Source of the DNA: Candidatus Poribacteria bacterium WGA-3G
Lineage (GTDB): Bacteria; Poribacteria; WGA-4E; WGA-3G
Reading direction: 5' to 3'
Length of the DNA: 64,000 nucleotides
Assembly: GCA_000406005.1 (NCBI GenBank)
Contig: ASZN01000008.1
Coordinates: 87,899-151,898 of the forward strand
The position numbers were made by a program, and so were the translations under genes. This document shows positions 35,633 to 44,761 of the stretch, piece by piece. A model generated the notes under the pieces. That model ran no database searches. It had not been told where the DNA came from and saw only the letters and a program-made list of their open reading frames with translations. Numbering within the stretch: the stretch's first letter is position 1; the number at the start of each line of letters is the position of its first letter.

Positions 35633-36457
35633 TCAGTATAGATACGCTGTAAATTGATTTCGGACGCGAATTTTATCTGCGTCGTTACCGAAGCCGAGAC
35701 TGAACCAACCCTCATAACCACAACTATTTAATTGCGCAAATAGATCCACAAAATCAATCGTGCCTTCACCGGGGACGAGATGGATTTCATATTCGCCGGT
35801 GTTGTCGTTGAGACGGACCTGACCAATGTTCCCCACGCCGAAAGCGTCCAAGAACCCTTTCCATCCCTCCGGCACGAGATGCCCGTGTGCGACGTTGAAT
35901 GCCCACTTGAAGTAGGGAGACTGAATGGCATCGAAGAACCAGCATGTCTCGGCGACGTTATGCGGGATGTAGTGGATTTCGGCGTGTTCTGGTTCCTTGT
36001 TATGGTTCTCGAAGAAGATGACGATCTCCGCCTGCTCTGCTCGGTCTACCAATTGCTGGATGCGTGCGACAGCGGCATCACGGCGTTGCGCGATGTCCCC
36101 GAAATGATAACCGCCGTGCCCGATGAGCCAACCGCATCCGAGTCGTTGTGCCAGTTCTAAGTTCGCATAGAGATAGTTATCAACGGCTTCAGCCATGATT
36201 GGTACGTACTCGGCGTTATTGATTGCGGAAGATGGGTGGATACCGATGGCGATGTCGTGTGTTTCACAGAGGTTGCGTACTGTGCGGACACGCGCAGCGT
36301 CAAATGAAGCGATGTCATTCGGTGGTACATCGGCTTGGAAGTCGATATATCTGAAGCCATTTTCTGTTGCCCAACGGATTGATTCTTCGATGGGTTTATG
36401 TTTTGGTGCGTCAAATCCGAATCGTTCTTTTTCGTTATCCGGTGAAATCTCTGCCAT
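35633..36457 (-). CDS. Sugar phosphate isomerase/epimerase-like TIM barrel
   Basis: 274 residues from the ATG at 36457 (MAEISPDNEKERFGFD); a farther ATG at 36508 would overlap the previous gene by 74 bases. Xylose-isomerase-like fold: FRYIDFQAD, IGIHPSSAI, WLIGHGGYHFGD, VIFFENHNKEP (metal Glu), FNVAHGHLV (metal His), QVRLNDNTGEYEIHLVPGEG and GWFSLGFG. Likely acts on a sugar or sugar acid. It overlaps the glycosidase-like gene by 23 bases and heads towards the end of the cluster. Confidence 0.88.
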   Translation of the reverse strand: MAEISPDNEKERFGFDAPKHKPIEESIRWATENGFRYIDFQADVPPNDIASFDAARVRTVRNLCETHDIAIGIHPSSAINNAEYVPIMAEAVDNYLYANLELAQRLGCGWLIGHGGYHFGDIAQRRDAAVARIQQLVDRAEQAEIVIFFENHNKEPEHAEIHYIPHNVAETCWFFDAIQSPYFKWAFNVAHGHLVPEGWKGFLDAFGVGNIGQVRLNDNTGEYEIHLVPGEGTIDFVDLFAQLNSCGYEGWFSLGFGNDADKIRVRNQFTAYLY

Positions 36458-37670
36458 CTTGTTGTTCGGTCTCCCATTTTCGGTGCGTTGTGAAGAGCTT
36501 GACTTCAAAACCGCGCAACCGTGTTATAAATGCACCGTCAGACACGGTAGTTTTCTCATCGCCGTAAAGTTCCATAAACTCGGTACCGTTTAGCGCGTCC
36601 AATCCAATGACTTCAACCCCCATGTGCGGGTCGGGGTCCTCGTTGACGAGAATAATAAGCCACTCTCTACCGGTTCTGCGAGCCGTTACGCTTACGCCAC
36701 GCTTTGAGATAGGTGTGGGGACATCGGTGCGTCCGTCATCAATTGATTGGACTGTAACATAGCCTTCATTGGGTGCTGTGAGAAAGGGTTGCAGCGCGGA
36801 GAGTTCGCTCGTTAGGGCGTAAATCGACTTCCGAAAGGCTTCGTGTCCTTTGGATTTCAGGTAGTGCGATCCCCAATACAAGATGCCTCTTGCACCGTGC
36901 GTGATGCAGACGTACGCCATGAGGCGTGATTCGTCGAAGGTCGGGAACGCGGCGATGTCGCCGTGTTCATCGTCCAAATCGTTCCAGGAAAACGCTTGAA
37001 GCACCATCCAGACGGGTCTGCCATTACCGACCTGTTTCCATCGGTCAGTAGAGTCGGCAAGACGGATAGTTGGTCGTTCATCAGCATGAACGGGGTAATC
37101 GTCGCATCCGGTGATGTCTACGAAGTCGATGTATTGTCGAACAAATTTCAGGTCGCTATCACGCGCCTCATTTATCCAGACTTGTCGATTGTGTGGATCG
37201 ACGCTGCGGATGAATTCGACCGCCTCGCGCATATTCGGCATAATCTCTGCGGCGCGTTCTTCAGAGTATTGGATAGCGAGCGGTGTTTGCATCCACCATT
37301 CGCCTTTATTCGGGAACACTGCGAGCCGATCCTGTCGCCAGAGTCCACTATATGCGGTGAAGTTCCAGACGATCTCATCAGGACCTTCCCAGATTGCGAG
37401 TGCGGGATGTGTTGCGAGGTTACGGATATGTTCCTGAAATTCCGGTGTCGCGCCGGATTGAAGCGATAACGGCACCCATCCCATCATTCCGTGTGCTTGT
37501 ACGCGGTCGAGTGCCTCGGTATTGCCGCACCGAACAAGGTTAACGCCTGCTTCTGCCATATCTCTGAGTGCGTCATCTTCAGCAGGATGTTCATAAAACC
37601 CGATGGGGAAGAGGCGACGACCGTCTTGTGTCAGAAATCCATCGCCGTGTCCATAGATTATATCGCCCAT
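36435..37670 (-). CDS. Glycoside hydrolase-like TIM-barrel protein
   Basis: 411 residues, no signal peptide. An N-terminal barrel shows DGFLTQDGRRLFPIGFYEHP, GVNLVRCGNT, HPALAIWEGPDE (candidate acid/base Glu), QVWINEARDSD, VDITGCDDYPVH and ITHGARGILYWGSHYL. A C-terminal beta domain starts at about 315. The pattern resembles GH2, GH5 or GH42-type clans, but I cannot place the family. Overlap with the isomerase gene supports joint sugar catabolism. Confidence 0.65.
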   Translation of the reverse strand: MGDIIYGHGDGFLTQDGRRLFPIGFYEHPAEDDALRDMAEAGVNLVRCGNTEALDRVQAHGMMGWVPLSLQSGATPEFQEHIRNLATHPALAIWEGPDEIVWNFTAYSGLWRQDRLAVFPNKGEWWMQTPLAIQYSEERAAEIMPNMREAVEFIRSVDPHNRQVWINEARDSDLKFVRQYIDFVDITGCDDYPVHADERPTIRLADSTDRWKQVGNGRPVWMVLQAFSWNDLDDEHGDIAAFPTFDESRLMAYVCITHGARGILYWGSHYLKSKGHEAFRKSIYALTSELSALQPFLTAPNEGYVTVQSIDDGRTDVPTPISKRGVSVTARRTGREWLIILVNEDPDPHMGVEVIGLDALNGTEFMELYGDEKTTVSDGAFITRLRGFEVKLFTTHRKWETEQQDGRDFTG

Positions 37671-37704
37671 TAAGTACCTCCGTTTCGCCGAGGGTTCGTA
37701 TTTT

Positions 37705-39084
37705 TTACGTCAATAGATGATTTTCCCACCATGCGACGTAGTCTGCATCGCTGATATCGGGTGAGAGTCCACGTTTTTCCATACTGTTTTTGAAACTTTC
37801 CGCCATATTTTCGTCCCAATACGTCATGATCTCGGAGGATTCAGGGGTTTCACCCATATCACCCGTTTCTGTCATCCATGCATCGAGTTGCGCAGCGAGT
37901 TCGTTTCGCACGGTGTCATAACGTGAATCTGTAGCGAGATTGTTGGTTTCGTAGGGGTCTGCTTCTAAATCATACAACTCCTCGGACGGACGCGTCTGTT
38001 TGGTGAAATGCTGTTGTGCGGGGGACAACTCACCACGTTCTGCTAACAGCGGTGCCAGACTCCAGAGCGGATACTGCTGTTTCTTATAGCCGTTGAATTG
38101 CATGTACGGACGTTCTGGATGATAATTGCGGATTAACTTATAGCGGTGTGTTCGGATACATCGGATTCTGTCATCCGTTCCGTCGCATCGATCCCTCGCT
38201 GCGAAGATAGCGTCGCGTTGTATCGCGTCTGAACCGAGGAAGATTTGCCCTTGCATAAAATCGGGAATATCGACACCGGTGAGTGAAAGCGTTGTCGGTG
38301 CGAAATCGACCCCACTGACGAGCGCGTCGCTAACGGCATCGGCATCAACCTGTCCGGGCCATCGGACGATGAGTGGGATATGGATACCGCCATCGTAGAG
38401 GAATTGCTTGCAGCGGATATGTGCGCGTCCGTGATCGCTCATGAAAAAGACGATGGTGTTGTCGGTGAGTCCTTCATCATCGAGTCGTTTGAGAATTTGC
38501 CCGACTTTTTTATCTAAAATCTGAATGCTTTCGAGGTAGAGTGCCCAATCTTTTCGAGTGAGCGGATGGTCGGGGTAGTAAGGTGGTAATTCGACATCCT
38601 CTGGGGAGATTGGACGTTCAGGGTCGGGTTTAAAGACGCGGTGCGTGTCTGGGATGTTAATTTGCGCGTAAAACGGTTGCCCTTCAGGACATTCACGCCA
38701 ATCAACGCCGTCAAAAGGCTTTTCACGTTGAAAGTTAAAATCCGTTTTTCCGGGTCGATTGTACGGGGGTCCTGGACTATTGCAGGTAAAATAGCCTGCC
38801 TCGCGGAAGCAGTCGGTGATGAGTTTCATATCTTCGCGTAAGGGTTTGTCACGATTGCTGCGATGGTTGTGTGCGTCAAAATGCGTCTGGTAGGTCCCCG
38901 TGATGAGCGCGGATCGGCTCGGTGAGCAGACGGGACATGTGACGAAGGCGTTGCTAAAGCGAGTGCCTTCGGATGCAAGGCGGTCGATGTTGGGTGTCTC
39001 CACGGCAGGTGTGCCGTAGCAGGCGAGATCCGGGGAAAGGTCTTCTCCATAAATCCAGAGAACATTTGGTTGTGTTGTAGACAT
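37705..39084 (-). CDS. Type I sulfatase
   Basis: 459 residues. The start NVLWIYGEDLSPDLACYGTP gives the metal-binding acidic pair; CPVCSPSRSALITG carries the CxPSR motif whose Cys is converted to formylglycine; then FFMSDHGRAHIRCKQFLYDG supplies the second metal site and catalytic Lys. No signal peptide is visible, so it may act inside the cell on imported sulfated sugar. Resembles heparan N-sulfatase-type enzymes. No maturase gene is in the window. Confidence 0.93.
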   Translation of the reverse strand: MSTTQPNVLWIYGEDLSPDLACYGTPAVETPNIDRLASEGTRFSNAFVTCPVCSPSRSALITGTYQTHFDAHNHRSNRDKPLREDMKLITDCFREAGYFTCNSPGPPYNRPGKTDFNFQREKPFDGVDWRECPEGQPFYAQINIPDTHRVFKPDPERPISPEDVELPPYYPDHPLTRKDWALYLESIQILDKKVGQILKRLDDEGLTDNTIVFFMSDHGRAHIRCKQFLYDGGIHIPLIVRWPGQVDADAVSDALVSGVDFAPTTLSLTGVDIPDFMQGQIFLGSDAIQRDAIFAARDRCDGTDDRIRCIRTHRYKLIRNYHPERPYMQFNGYKKQQYPLWSLAPLLAERGELSPAQQHFTKQTRPSEELYDLEADPYETNNLATDSRYDTVRNELAAQLDAWMTETGDMGETPESSEIMTYWDENMAESFKNSMEKRGLSPDISDADYVAWWENHLLT

Positions 39085-39123
39085 AATTGCTCCATTTCAG
39101 AAATTTCCGCCAAAAAGTACGCG

Positions 39124-39417
39124 TCAGAATATTTTTAAAACTGCCATGAGAACGCCTATAGCGGCTAAGCCGACACCAATTGCCCACTTGATTGCTCCAA
39201 CCCCGCTTTCAATTCGGTCAAGGCGGCTTTCGACGTTACCGAGACGATTTTCGACGCTACCGAGACGATTTTCGACGCTATCAAAGCGTTGTTCAACAGC
39301 CTTGAGATCAGCCTTATCAGTTTTCTCATCAACCTTGGCTTCTAAGCGATCCAAGCGGATGTGGATCTGTTTTAGGGTATGGATGAGTAGTTCGTTAAAG
39401 TTGTTATTATCAGGCAT
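39124..39417 (-). CDS. Coiled-coil protein with C-terminal membrane helix
   Basis: 97 residues. Residues 15-72 form a coiled coil with near-perfect seven-residue repeats (RFDSVENRLGSVENRLG, NVESRLDRIESG), and 74-95 is a membrane helix (IKWAIGVGLAAIGVLMAVL). Similar small proteins accompany many gene families as scaffolds; function unknown. Confidence 0.7.
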   Translation of the reverse strand: MPDNNNFNELLIHTLKQIHIRLDRLEAKVDEKTDKADLKAVEQRFDSVENRLGSVENRLGNVESRLDRIESGVGAIKWAIGVGLAAIGVLMAVLKIF

Positions 39418-39434
39418 CGGTTTTTTCCTCTGAG

Positions 39435-40307
39435 TTACTGTGGTGTGCCGTTAGCGTTGTCCACAACATATCGCTCTCGGAAGAGTGTCTGCCGGAGCGG
39501 TGGCATTTCAGCGAGCAGTTTCGGATGCGGTTTGTAAACTTTGGCGAAACCGCTGTCAATAGGACTATAGAGGTTAAAAACGGCGATTCTGTCATTTTCA
39601 GTATTTGTCCACGGGTTCGCACTGTGGGTGAGTGCTTCCGTGAAAAAGAGCAGTGAACCGGGAGGACATCCGTAAGTCGTCCAAATATCTGACTTAGGGT
39701 CTTGAATATCCGGTGGTGCTGTGTAAACTGCCTTGTGGCTTCCGGTTACTAAGAGTGTGCCACCTTGTCCTTTTTTTACTTCGTTGAGTTCCCAGACGAC
39801 GCGGGTGTGCGGACTGTAGCCTTTACCGGGGAAAGCGTTGTAGTAGTGGACATCGCCGGGAAAACGGAGCAGTCCGTTGCCGTTATGCGGTCCGAATCCT
39901 CCCATACCGGGTTCACGATAAAAGAGGCTTGTGCTTTCAACAGAGAAGCCGTAGTGTTCGGGACTCGTTACAGCGGGATGTGCTGTGAACTCGTTGAGCA
40001 ACGAAACAACGAGCGGATGATCAATCAGTTTTTGGAGGGGGCCGCCGACCGGACTCCGTTCATGCTCTGGAATCGATTCAGGGTCGTGGTGCAGGCGGTA
40101 TCCGAAATCGCGCATCTCTTCGAGTTCTGACCCAGTAAAAACTTCCGGTATTAGAAACCAACCGTGCGTATCGAAAGCGTACCGTTGTTCAGGGGTTAAC
40201 TCTGGGACAGGCAGTCCATCAGCGTTTTGGGTTGGCAATTCATAAGTGTCTGGTGGTAACAGTGCGCCGATCCAAGGGTGTTGTTCTCTGTTCGTCTGTT
40301 TTTCCAT
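39435..40307 (-). CDS. Phytanoyl-CoA dioxygenase-like protein, copy 1 (HxG)
   Basis: 290 residues from ATG 40307, chosen because GAGGAG lies upstream. Fe(II)/2-oxoglutarate dioxygenase fold: FDTHGWFLIPEVF, then GFGPHNGNG where the usual HxD iron motif is H-N-G, the distal His in LLVTGSHKAVY, and the 2-oxoglutarate Arg in ENDRIAVFNLY. Lack of the Asp is like Fe/2OG halogenases, but may just be a subfamily trait. Follows copy 2 after 21 bases. Substrate unknown. Confidence 0.85.
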   Translation of the reverse strand: MEKQTNREQHPWIGALLPPDTYELPTQNADGLPVPELTPEQRYAFDTHGWFLIPEVFTGSELEEMRDFGYRLHHDPESIPEHERSPVGGPLQKLIDHPLVVSLLNEFTAHPAVTSPEHYGFSVESTSLFYREPGMGGFGPHNGNGLLRFPGDVHYYNAFPGKGYSPHTRVVWELNEVKKGQGGTLLVTGSHKAVYTAPPDIQDPKSDIWTTYGCPPGSLLFFTEALTHSANPWTNTENDRIAVFNLYSPIDSGFAKVYKPHPKLLAEMPPLRQTLFRERYVVDNANGTPQ

Positions 40308-40328
40308 TGTGAATATCTCCTCGTCCAA

Positions 40329-41243
40329 TTATACCTCCGCAATATAGGCGGATGTGCGCTGTCCAAAGTCTCCGTTGACGACGTTTCCGCCCGCATAAGT
40401 CTCTCGAAAGAGCGTCTGACGTTTGGGTGGCATCGCTTCGAGGAGCTGCGGATGGGGTAGCCAGTTCGACCAACGACTTGCTACTGTGTTGTACAAATTC
40501 GAGATAGAGACCCGCTCGACACCTTCCGGTTGCACTTGCATCTGTGTCAGAGACTCAGTGAGAAGAAAAAGCGATCCGGGTGGGCATTGATATGTTTCCC
40601 AGAGCGGTGAATTCGGCTTCTGCGCCGCTTCCGGTATCGGATATGCTGCTTTATGGCTTCCGGTGATGAAACGTAGACTGTTTGTGTCGTGTGTAACTTC
40701 GGTTAGTTCCCAGGTTGCGCGTGTTAACCCGCTCCAGCCGCGTCCTGGCACGCACCGATAGAGGTGAGAATCGCCGGGTAGACGGAACAATCCGTTCCCT
40801 TTGTGAAGGACGGATTGTGTTTGCGGTGGTGTGTCTGTGAAAGACGGAGTTGTTTCTTCGAGTCGGAATCCGTAGCAATCCTCGCTTGCGGCGGGTGGGT
40901 AAGCCAAAAATTCGTTTAGGAAGCCGACGACGACGGGGTGATCGGCGAGTTTTTGGAGCGGACCGCCGAGTGTGCACCGTTCGGGTTCGGGGATCCGTTC
41001 CGGTGTTTCGTGTAGCTGTTGACAAAATTCGCGCATCTCCGCGATGTCATCGTCCGACAGAACGCTTGGAATCAGGAGCCAACCGTTTCGGTCGAAATCG
41101 TATTTCTGTTTCTGCGTTGGGACAATCACAGGTATACCGTCAGCGTTGGTTGTTGTCAATTCCTCAGGTTCAACTTCAACGGCACTGCCCAAGTTTTTAT
41201 TGACGATAAAAGGTTTTCTCGTTGCAAGTTTTTTGTAAGCCAT
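40329..41243 (-). CDS. Phytanoyl-CoA dioxygenase-like protein, copy 2 (HxG)
   Basis: 304 residues, a paralogue of the next gene downstream: FDRNGWLLIPSVL, SVLHKGNGLFRLPGDSHLY (iron motif H-K-G), LRFITGSHKAAYP (distal His), GCPPGSLF-like YQCPPGSLFLLTESLT, and an Arg in GVERVSISNLYN. First gene of the minus-strand cluster that runs to 35633; probably arose by tandem duplication. Confidence 0.85.
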   Translation of the reverse strand: MAYKKLATRKPFIVNKNLGSAVEVEPEELTTTNADGIPVIVPTQKQKYDFDRNGWLLIPSVLSDDDIAEMREFCQQLHETPERIPEPERCTLGGPLQKLADHPVVVGFLNEFLAYPPAASEDCYGFRLEETTPSFTDTPPQTQSVLHKGNGLFRLPGDSHLYRCVPGRGWSGLTRATWELTEVTHDTNSLRFITGSHKAAYPIPEAAQKPNSPLWETYQCPPGSLFLLTESLTQMQVQPEGVERVSISNLYNTVASRWSNWLPHPQLLEAMPPKRQTLFRETYAGGNVVNGDFGQRTSAYIAEV

Positions 41244-41315
41244 GAGGTACTCTCTTACTAAAGTTTGGACGATTTTTTTCGGGATAGACCTATCGCCTTA
41301 GAAATGGTATTCGTT

Positions 41316-41927
41316 TTACCGTTGGTTCTGGGTTTCTAACACGTGAAGCATGTGGTGTGCATAGCTGACTGTTGAGATACTGACAAATACCAGTGCCAGA
41401 CAGAGCGTATAAAATTCGGTGTTTTCCGGTAAGCGCGGTGCTATCGGACGGAGCAGGTAAAACGTTATCGCGACTGATAAAAAGAAGCTGGTGCATTTCC
41501 CCCACAAATTGGAACGTGTAATCATTTTTGCCTTATGTGCCAAGATGGCGTTGCCGAGGACGATGAGAACATCTCTGGTGGCAATGATAAGGAATGCCCA
41601 CAGCGGAAATGTAGATTTTGATAGAACGAGTGCGAAAATACCAGCGGAGATCGCGAGTTTGTCTGCGACAGGGTCTAATATTAAGCCGAGTTCGCTGTGT
41701 TGCTTTAAGCGTCGAGCGAAGAACCCGTCTAACACGTCGGTTATAATTGCGGCACCACCCCAAACGATTGCCAATATCCACTGTTCCCGATAGATGGTTA
41801 AAAAAATGAACGGTACCGTAACGAGTCGGGCAGCCGACAGCATGTTGCTGACATAGAAGAAATCGCGACGCGTAATCCGGATTGACTGTGTTTCAGTGAA
41901 TTGATGAACTGGAGCCTTAAGTGCCAT
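41316..41927 (-). CDS. CDP-alcohol phosphatidyltransferase, PgsA-like
   Basis: 203-residue inner-membrane enzyme of phospholipid synthesis, joining a CDP-diacylglycerol to an alcohol such as glycerol-3-phosphate. The motif is present as VLDGFFARRLKQHSELGLIL followed by DPVADKLA, fitting D(G)x2ARx8Gx3Dx3D. Four or five helices follow. The product could also be phosphatidylinositol phosphate. Confidence 0.92.
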   Translation of the reverse strand: MALKAPVHQFTETQSIRITRRDFFYVSNMLSAARLVTVPFIFLTIYREQWILAIVWGGAAIITDVLDGFFARRLKQHSELGLILDPVADKLAISAGIFALVLSKSTFPLWAFLIIATRDVLIVLGNAILAHKAKMITRSNLWGKCTSFFLSVAITFYLLRPIAPRLPENTEFYTLCLALVFVSISTVSYAHHMLHVLETQNQR

Positions 41928-42020
41928 TGTTTTATCGCGTTGCAGATAGGTTCTGTAGTATATGAAACGATCACATCACTATGAAAACCTATAATTTTTT
42001 GTGATATGATCGCGACGATC

Positions 42021-42689
42021 TCAATTGTTTCGCGCTGTTAATTGGAAAGCGATACGCCGATTTTGATCCATCAATATCTCGATTTCGCGTGTGAGGAGTT
42101 GATCTAACGGGATTGTCTCCAACAATGTCTGTTTTTCCTTGAGCGAGATACGTAAGCGGATACCGATCTGATAGGCGAGTTCCCTTGGATCGTCTGGGTG
42201 TTCTTCAGGTGGATTCCATGCGAAAATGAGGCGACTGGATAACGCTTCGTACGCCTTATACAATTCTTCGGTTTGTGTGGTGAGTTCCTCTGAGACGGAT
42301 TCAAATTCTGTTTCGGGATCATCTAACATGCGGATGTGACCGGTGAGATAGGAGAGATGATCTTGGATTTCAAGGATTTGGAACCGATATTCACCCGCGG
42401 AGATAATATTCATGCGACCATCGTCGAGATGTTCAACGTGAAGGATTCGGGCGGCAGTACCGATGTCGTAAGGCGTAGCGGTGTCGCCGACTTCTTCTCC
42501 TTCTTTGATGAGTACAACCCCGAATTCAGCCTCATGTTCCAAACAGAACTTGATCATGGTCCGGTAGCGGGGCTCGAAAATATGTAGTGGTAAAAATCCG
42601 CCAGGGAACAAGACTGTCTGTAATGGGAAAAGCGGAATCTGTCGTTCGTAAGATGTCTGACTGTTCGATAAGGTTTGGTCGTCCCGCAT
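42021..42689 (-). CDS. Stand-alone LON substrate-binding domain protein
   Basis: 222 residues. IPLFPLQTVLFPGGFLPLHI, FEPRYRTMIKFC and EFGVVLIKEG define the PUA-like LON N-terminal domain (about 15-120). The helical tail follows (RISLKEKQTLLETIPLDQLL). No ATPase or protease domain is present. Role in substrate recognition is inferred. Confidence 0.92.
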   Translation of the reverse strand: MRDDQTLSNSQTSYERQIPLFPLQTVLFPGGFLPLHIFEPRYRTMIKFCLEHEAEFGVVLIKEGEEVGDTATPYDIGTAARILHVEHLDDGRMNIISAGEYRFQILEIQDHLSYLTGHIRMLDDPETEFESVSEELTTQTEELYKAYEALSSRLIFAWNPPEEHPDDPRELAYQIGIRLRISLKEKQTLLETIPLDQLLTREIEILMDQNRRIAFQLTARNN

Positions 42690-43039
42690 GTCGAAACTCC
42701 TCTTTGTACGTTAATTGATGTACAAACTGGACGCATTCTGATCGTGGAAGGCGTAGTTTTTAGTGCACAGATTTTGATATTCTGACGGCCTCTAAAAATG
42801 TTTGCTTCCAGTCACAAAGTTGTATATATTTTTGCACAAAATCTGTGATTCGTCAAGTTTTTTTATTACAGGAAACTGAATGGTTCCGTGAGACATCTGA
42901 CAATTCTTGACAATATAGCCTGTTTTCAGTATAATACATCTAATACGGATGTTCAGGTACGAGATAAGAATACTTAACCGAAACGGAAATCTGTGTATGT
43001 TTTTTGCATACTACGGATATCAAACGATTGGAGACGCAT
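42690..43039. other. 350-base intergenic region with a strong promoter
   Basis: Between two divergent genes. Apart from the consensus promoter at 42907-42935 I see only AT-rich sequence and no repeats of the families found elsewhere. Confidence 0.6.
42907..42935 (+). promoter_or_regulatory. Consensus sigma-70 promoter
   Basis: TTGACA at 42907-42912, 17 bases, TATAAT at 42930-42935: a perfect match in both hexamers with ideal spacing. Predicted start near 42942, feeding the following two genes. Confidence 0.8.
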
Positions 43040-43564
43040 GTGAATTCAGAAAAGTTAGGGAACGCTTTAGCGAAATCCAAAGACATCGCTATCAGTCTTT
43101 TGGGGAATATATTGTCCCGTACACGGGTAGAACCGATTCGCGATGCGGAGGGTCTCAAGGGTCTAAAGGCGCGTTGGGTCGGCGATGCAGGGCGGAACGT
43201 GATTGCGATCAATACGCCGTCTGGGAACGCCGATGTTAAAGTAGATAGTGAGACAGCACCGACCCTTGAGTATGTGCAAGAAGGTGAAAGACGGACAGTC
43301 GCTGTTAAGCATATCAACAATCTCTCATGTGAACTGAGCCGTGAGACGATGGATCGGATTGCGACACCGAGAGGTGCTGGGATCGCGATGTGCGTCGGTG
43401 CGGGTATCGGACTGTTTGGATGGTTTTTAATTTCGGCGGCGCGCGCCCTATCGGCTCCAAAGGTTCAGCAGATCGTAACCTCAACGCCGCTCCTTGTTTC
43501 GAGTGAAGATGGCGAACAATCGGAAGGAACTGCACCCGGCAGAGATGAAGATCGTAGCAGTTGA
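43040..43564 (+). CDS. Membrane protein of unknown function
   Basis: 174 residues from GTG 43040, which follows TTGGAGACGCAT; an in-frame ATG at 43004 has no ribosome site. A soluble N-terminal domain (about 1-100) with LLGNILSRTRVEPI and IAINTPSGNADVKVD is followed by one helix (AGIAMCVGAGIGLFGWFLI) and a polar tail. Overlaps the enolase-type gene by 20 bases, so they are coupled. No family recognised. Confidence 0.6.
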   Translation: MNSEKLGNALAKSKDIAISLLGNILSRTRVEPIRDAEGLKGLKARWVGDAGRNVIAINTPSGNADVKVDSETAPTLEYVQEGERRTVAVKHINNLSCELSRETMDRIATPRGAGIAMCVGAGIGLFGWFLISAARALSAPKVQQIVTSTPLLVSSEDGEQSEGTAPGRDEDRSS

Positions 43565-44738
43565 TCCGTTCTACTTACGGATGCCCGACATCACGACAGC
43601 AGCGGACGGTACGCAAGATACACTCTTGGTCCGAGTCCGCACGGATACTGGACTTGAAGGGTGGGGTGAATGCGATGCCTCGCCGTTGGTAAGTCTTGCT
43701 GTCTATTGCAGTCCGATGTCGCACGGCAATATTATCAACATCCGTACGTCTCTAATGGGTGAGACACTTGATGCGCCTGACGATGTGCTTCGACTCAGCG
43801 AAAAGGTATTACGGAACGGGTTGGATATTCAACAGATCCAGCATGCCTATAGCGGTGCAGAAATTGCGTTGTGGGATCTTGTTGGACAGCAGTTAGATAA
43901 GCCTGTGTACCGTCTTCTTGCTGAGATGTCGGGGGCCTCTGATGTTGCACACTCTAAGCTGCCTTATGCGTCCGTCCTTTTTGGTGATACACCGGAGGCG
44001 ACGCACCGTATTGCGGTGGGATTGCGTGAACAGGGGTATCGTGCGGCGAAGTTCGGTTGGGGTCCGATGGGTAAATTCGGTGAGGCAAACGACATCGCCC
44101 TCGTGGAAGCGGCGCGAGCGGGGATGGGATCAGAGGCGCAGATTATGATTGATGCTGGCGTTGTCTGGGGGAGTGACCATGAGACAGCCTACCGTCGCGC
44201 CGAGGCGTTTGCACAATTTTCGCCGACGTGGTTAGAGGAGCCGCTTGCGCCTGATGCGATTGATGCTTACGGTTCGCTAACGAAAAAGAATCCGCGTGTT
44301 CCGATCGCCGCAGGCGAGGGATCGGATACTTACCGAACGGCAGAGGATCTTATTGTTCACGGTGGTGTCGAGTTCGTTCAGATTGACGCTGGACGTATCG
44401 GTGGGATTATGCCTTCTTTTCAGGTGCGTCAGTTGGCGGAACAGCACGGTATTCAGTATGTTAACCATACGTTTAAGAGCCATCTGAGCCTTGCAGCGGC
44501 ACTTCACGTCTTCGCAACGAACCCCGATTTCGATTTATTAGAGTATCCGGCAGCGGGATCGGCGTTGTCGCAGTGTCTGGTAACGGAACCGTTCGCCGTT
44601 GAATCCGATGGCATGGTTCGGGTGAGAGAACTTCCGGGACTCGGTGTGCGTGTGGATACGGAAGCCGTTCGTCCGTATCTGGCTCCTGTCAGGATTGAGG
44701 TGGGTGCGGATACGGTTTTTGAACAGGGAAGTCTGTAG
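43545..44738 (+). CDS. Mandelate racemase/muconate lactonizing enzyme family protein
   Basis: 397 residues from ATG 43545 (MKIVAVDPFYLR), the standard family start. Enolase-superfamily sugar-acid dehydratase or isomerase: capping domain LLVRVRTDTGLEGWGEC, barrel with AAKFGWGPMGKF (catalytic Lys region), IMIDAGVVW (metal Asp), WLEEPLAPD (metal Glu), PIAAGEG (metal Glu), QIDAGRIGGI and NHTFKSHLSLAA. Substrate not assignable. Its last 47 codons are duplicated at 46500-46640. Confidence 0.92.
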   Translation: MKIVAVDPFYLRMPDITTAADGTQDTLLVRVRTDTGLEGWGECDASPLVSLAVYCSPMSHGNIINIRTSLMGETLDAPDDVLRLSEKVLRNGLDIQQIQHAYSGAEIALWDLVGQQLDKPVYRLLAEMSGASDVAHSKLPYASVLFGDTPEATHRIAVGLREQGYRAAKFGWGPMGKFGEANDIALVEAARAGMGSEAQIMIDAGVVWGSDHETAYRRAEAFAQFSPTWLEEPLAPDAIDAYGSLTKKNPRVPIAAGEGSDTYRTAEDLIVHGGVEFVQIDAGRIGGIMPSFQVRQLAEQHGIQYVNHTFKSHLSLAAALHVFATNPDFDLLEYPAAGSALSQCLVTEPFAVESDGMVRVRELPGLGVRVDTEAVRPYLAPVRIEVGADTVFEQGSL

Positions 44739-44761
44739 ACGATTTTGAGAATTTATTCTTT

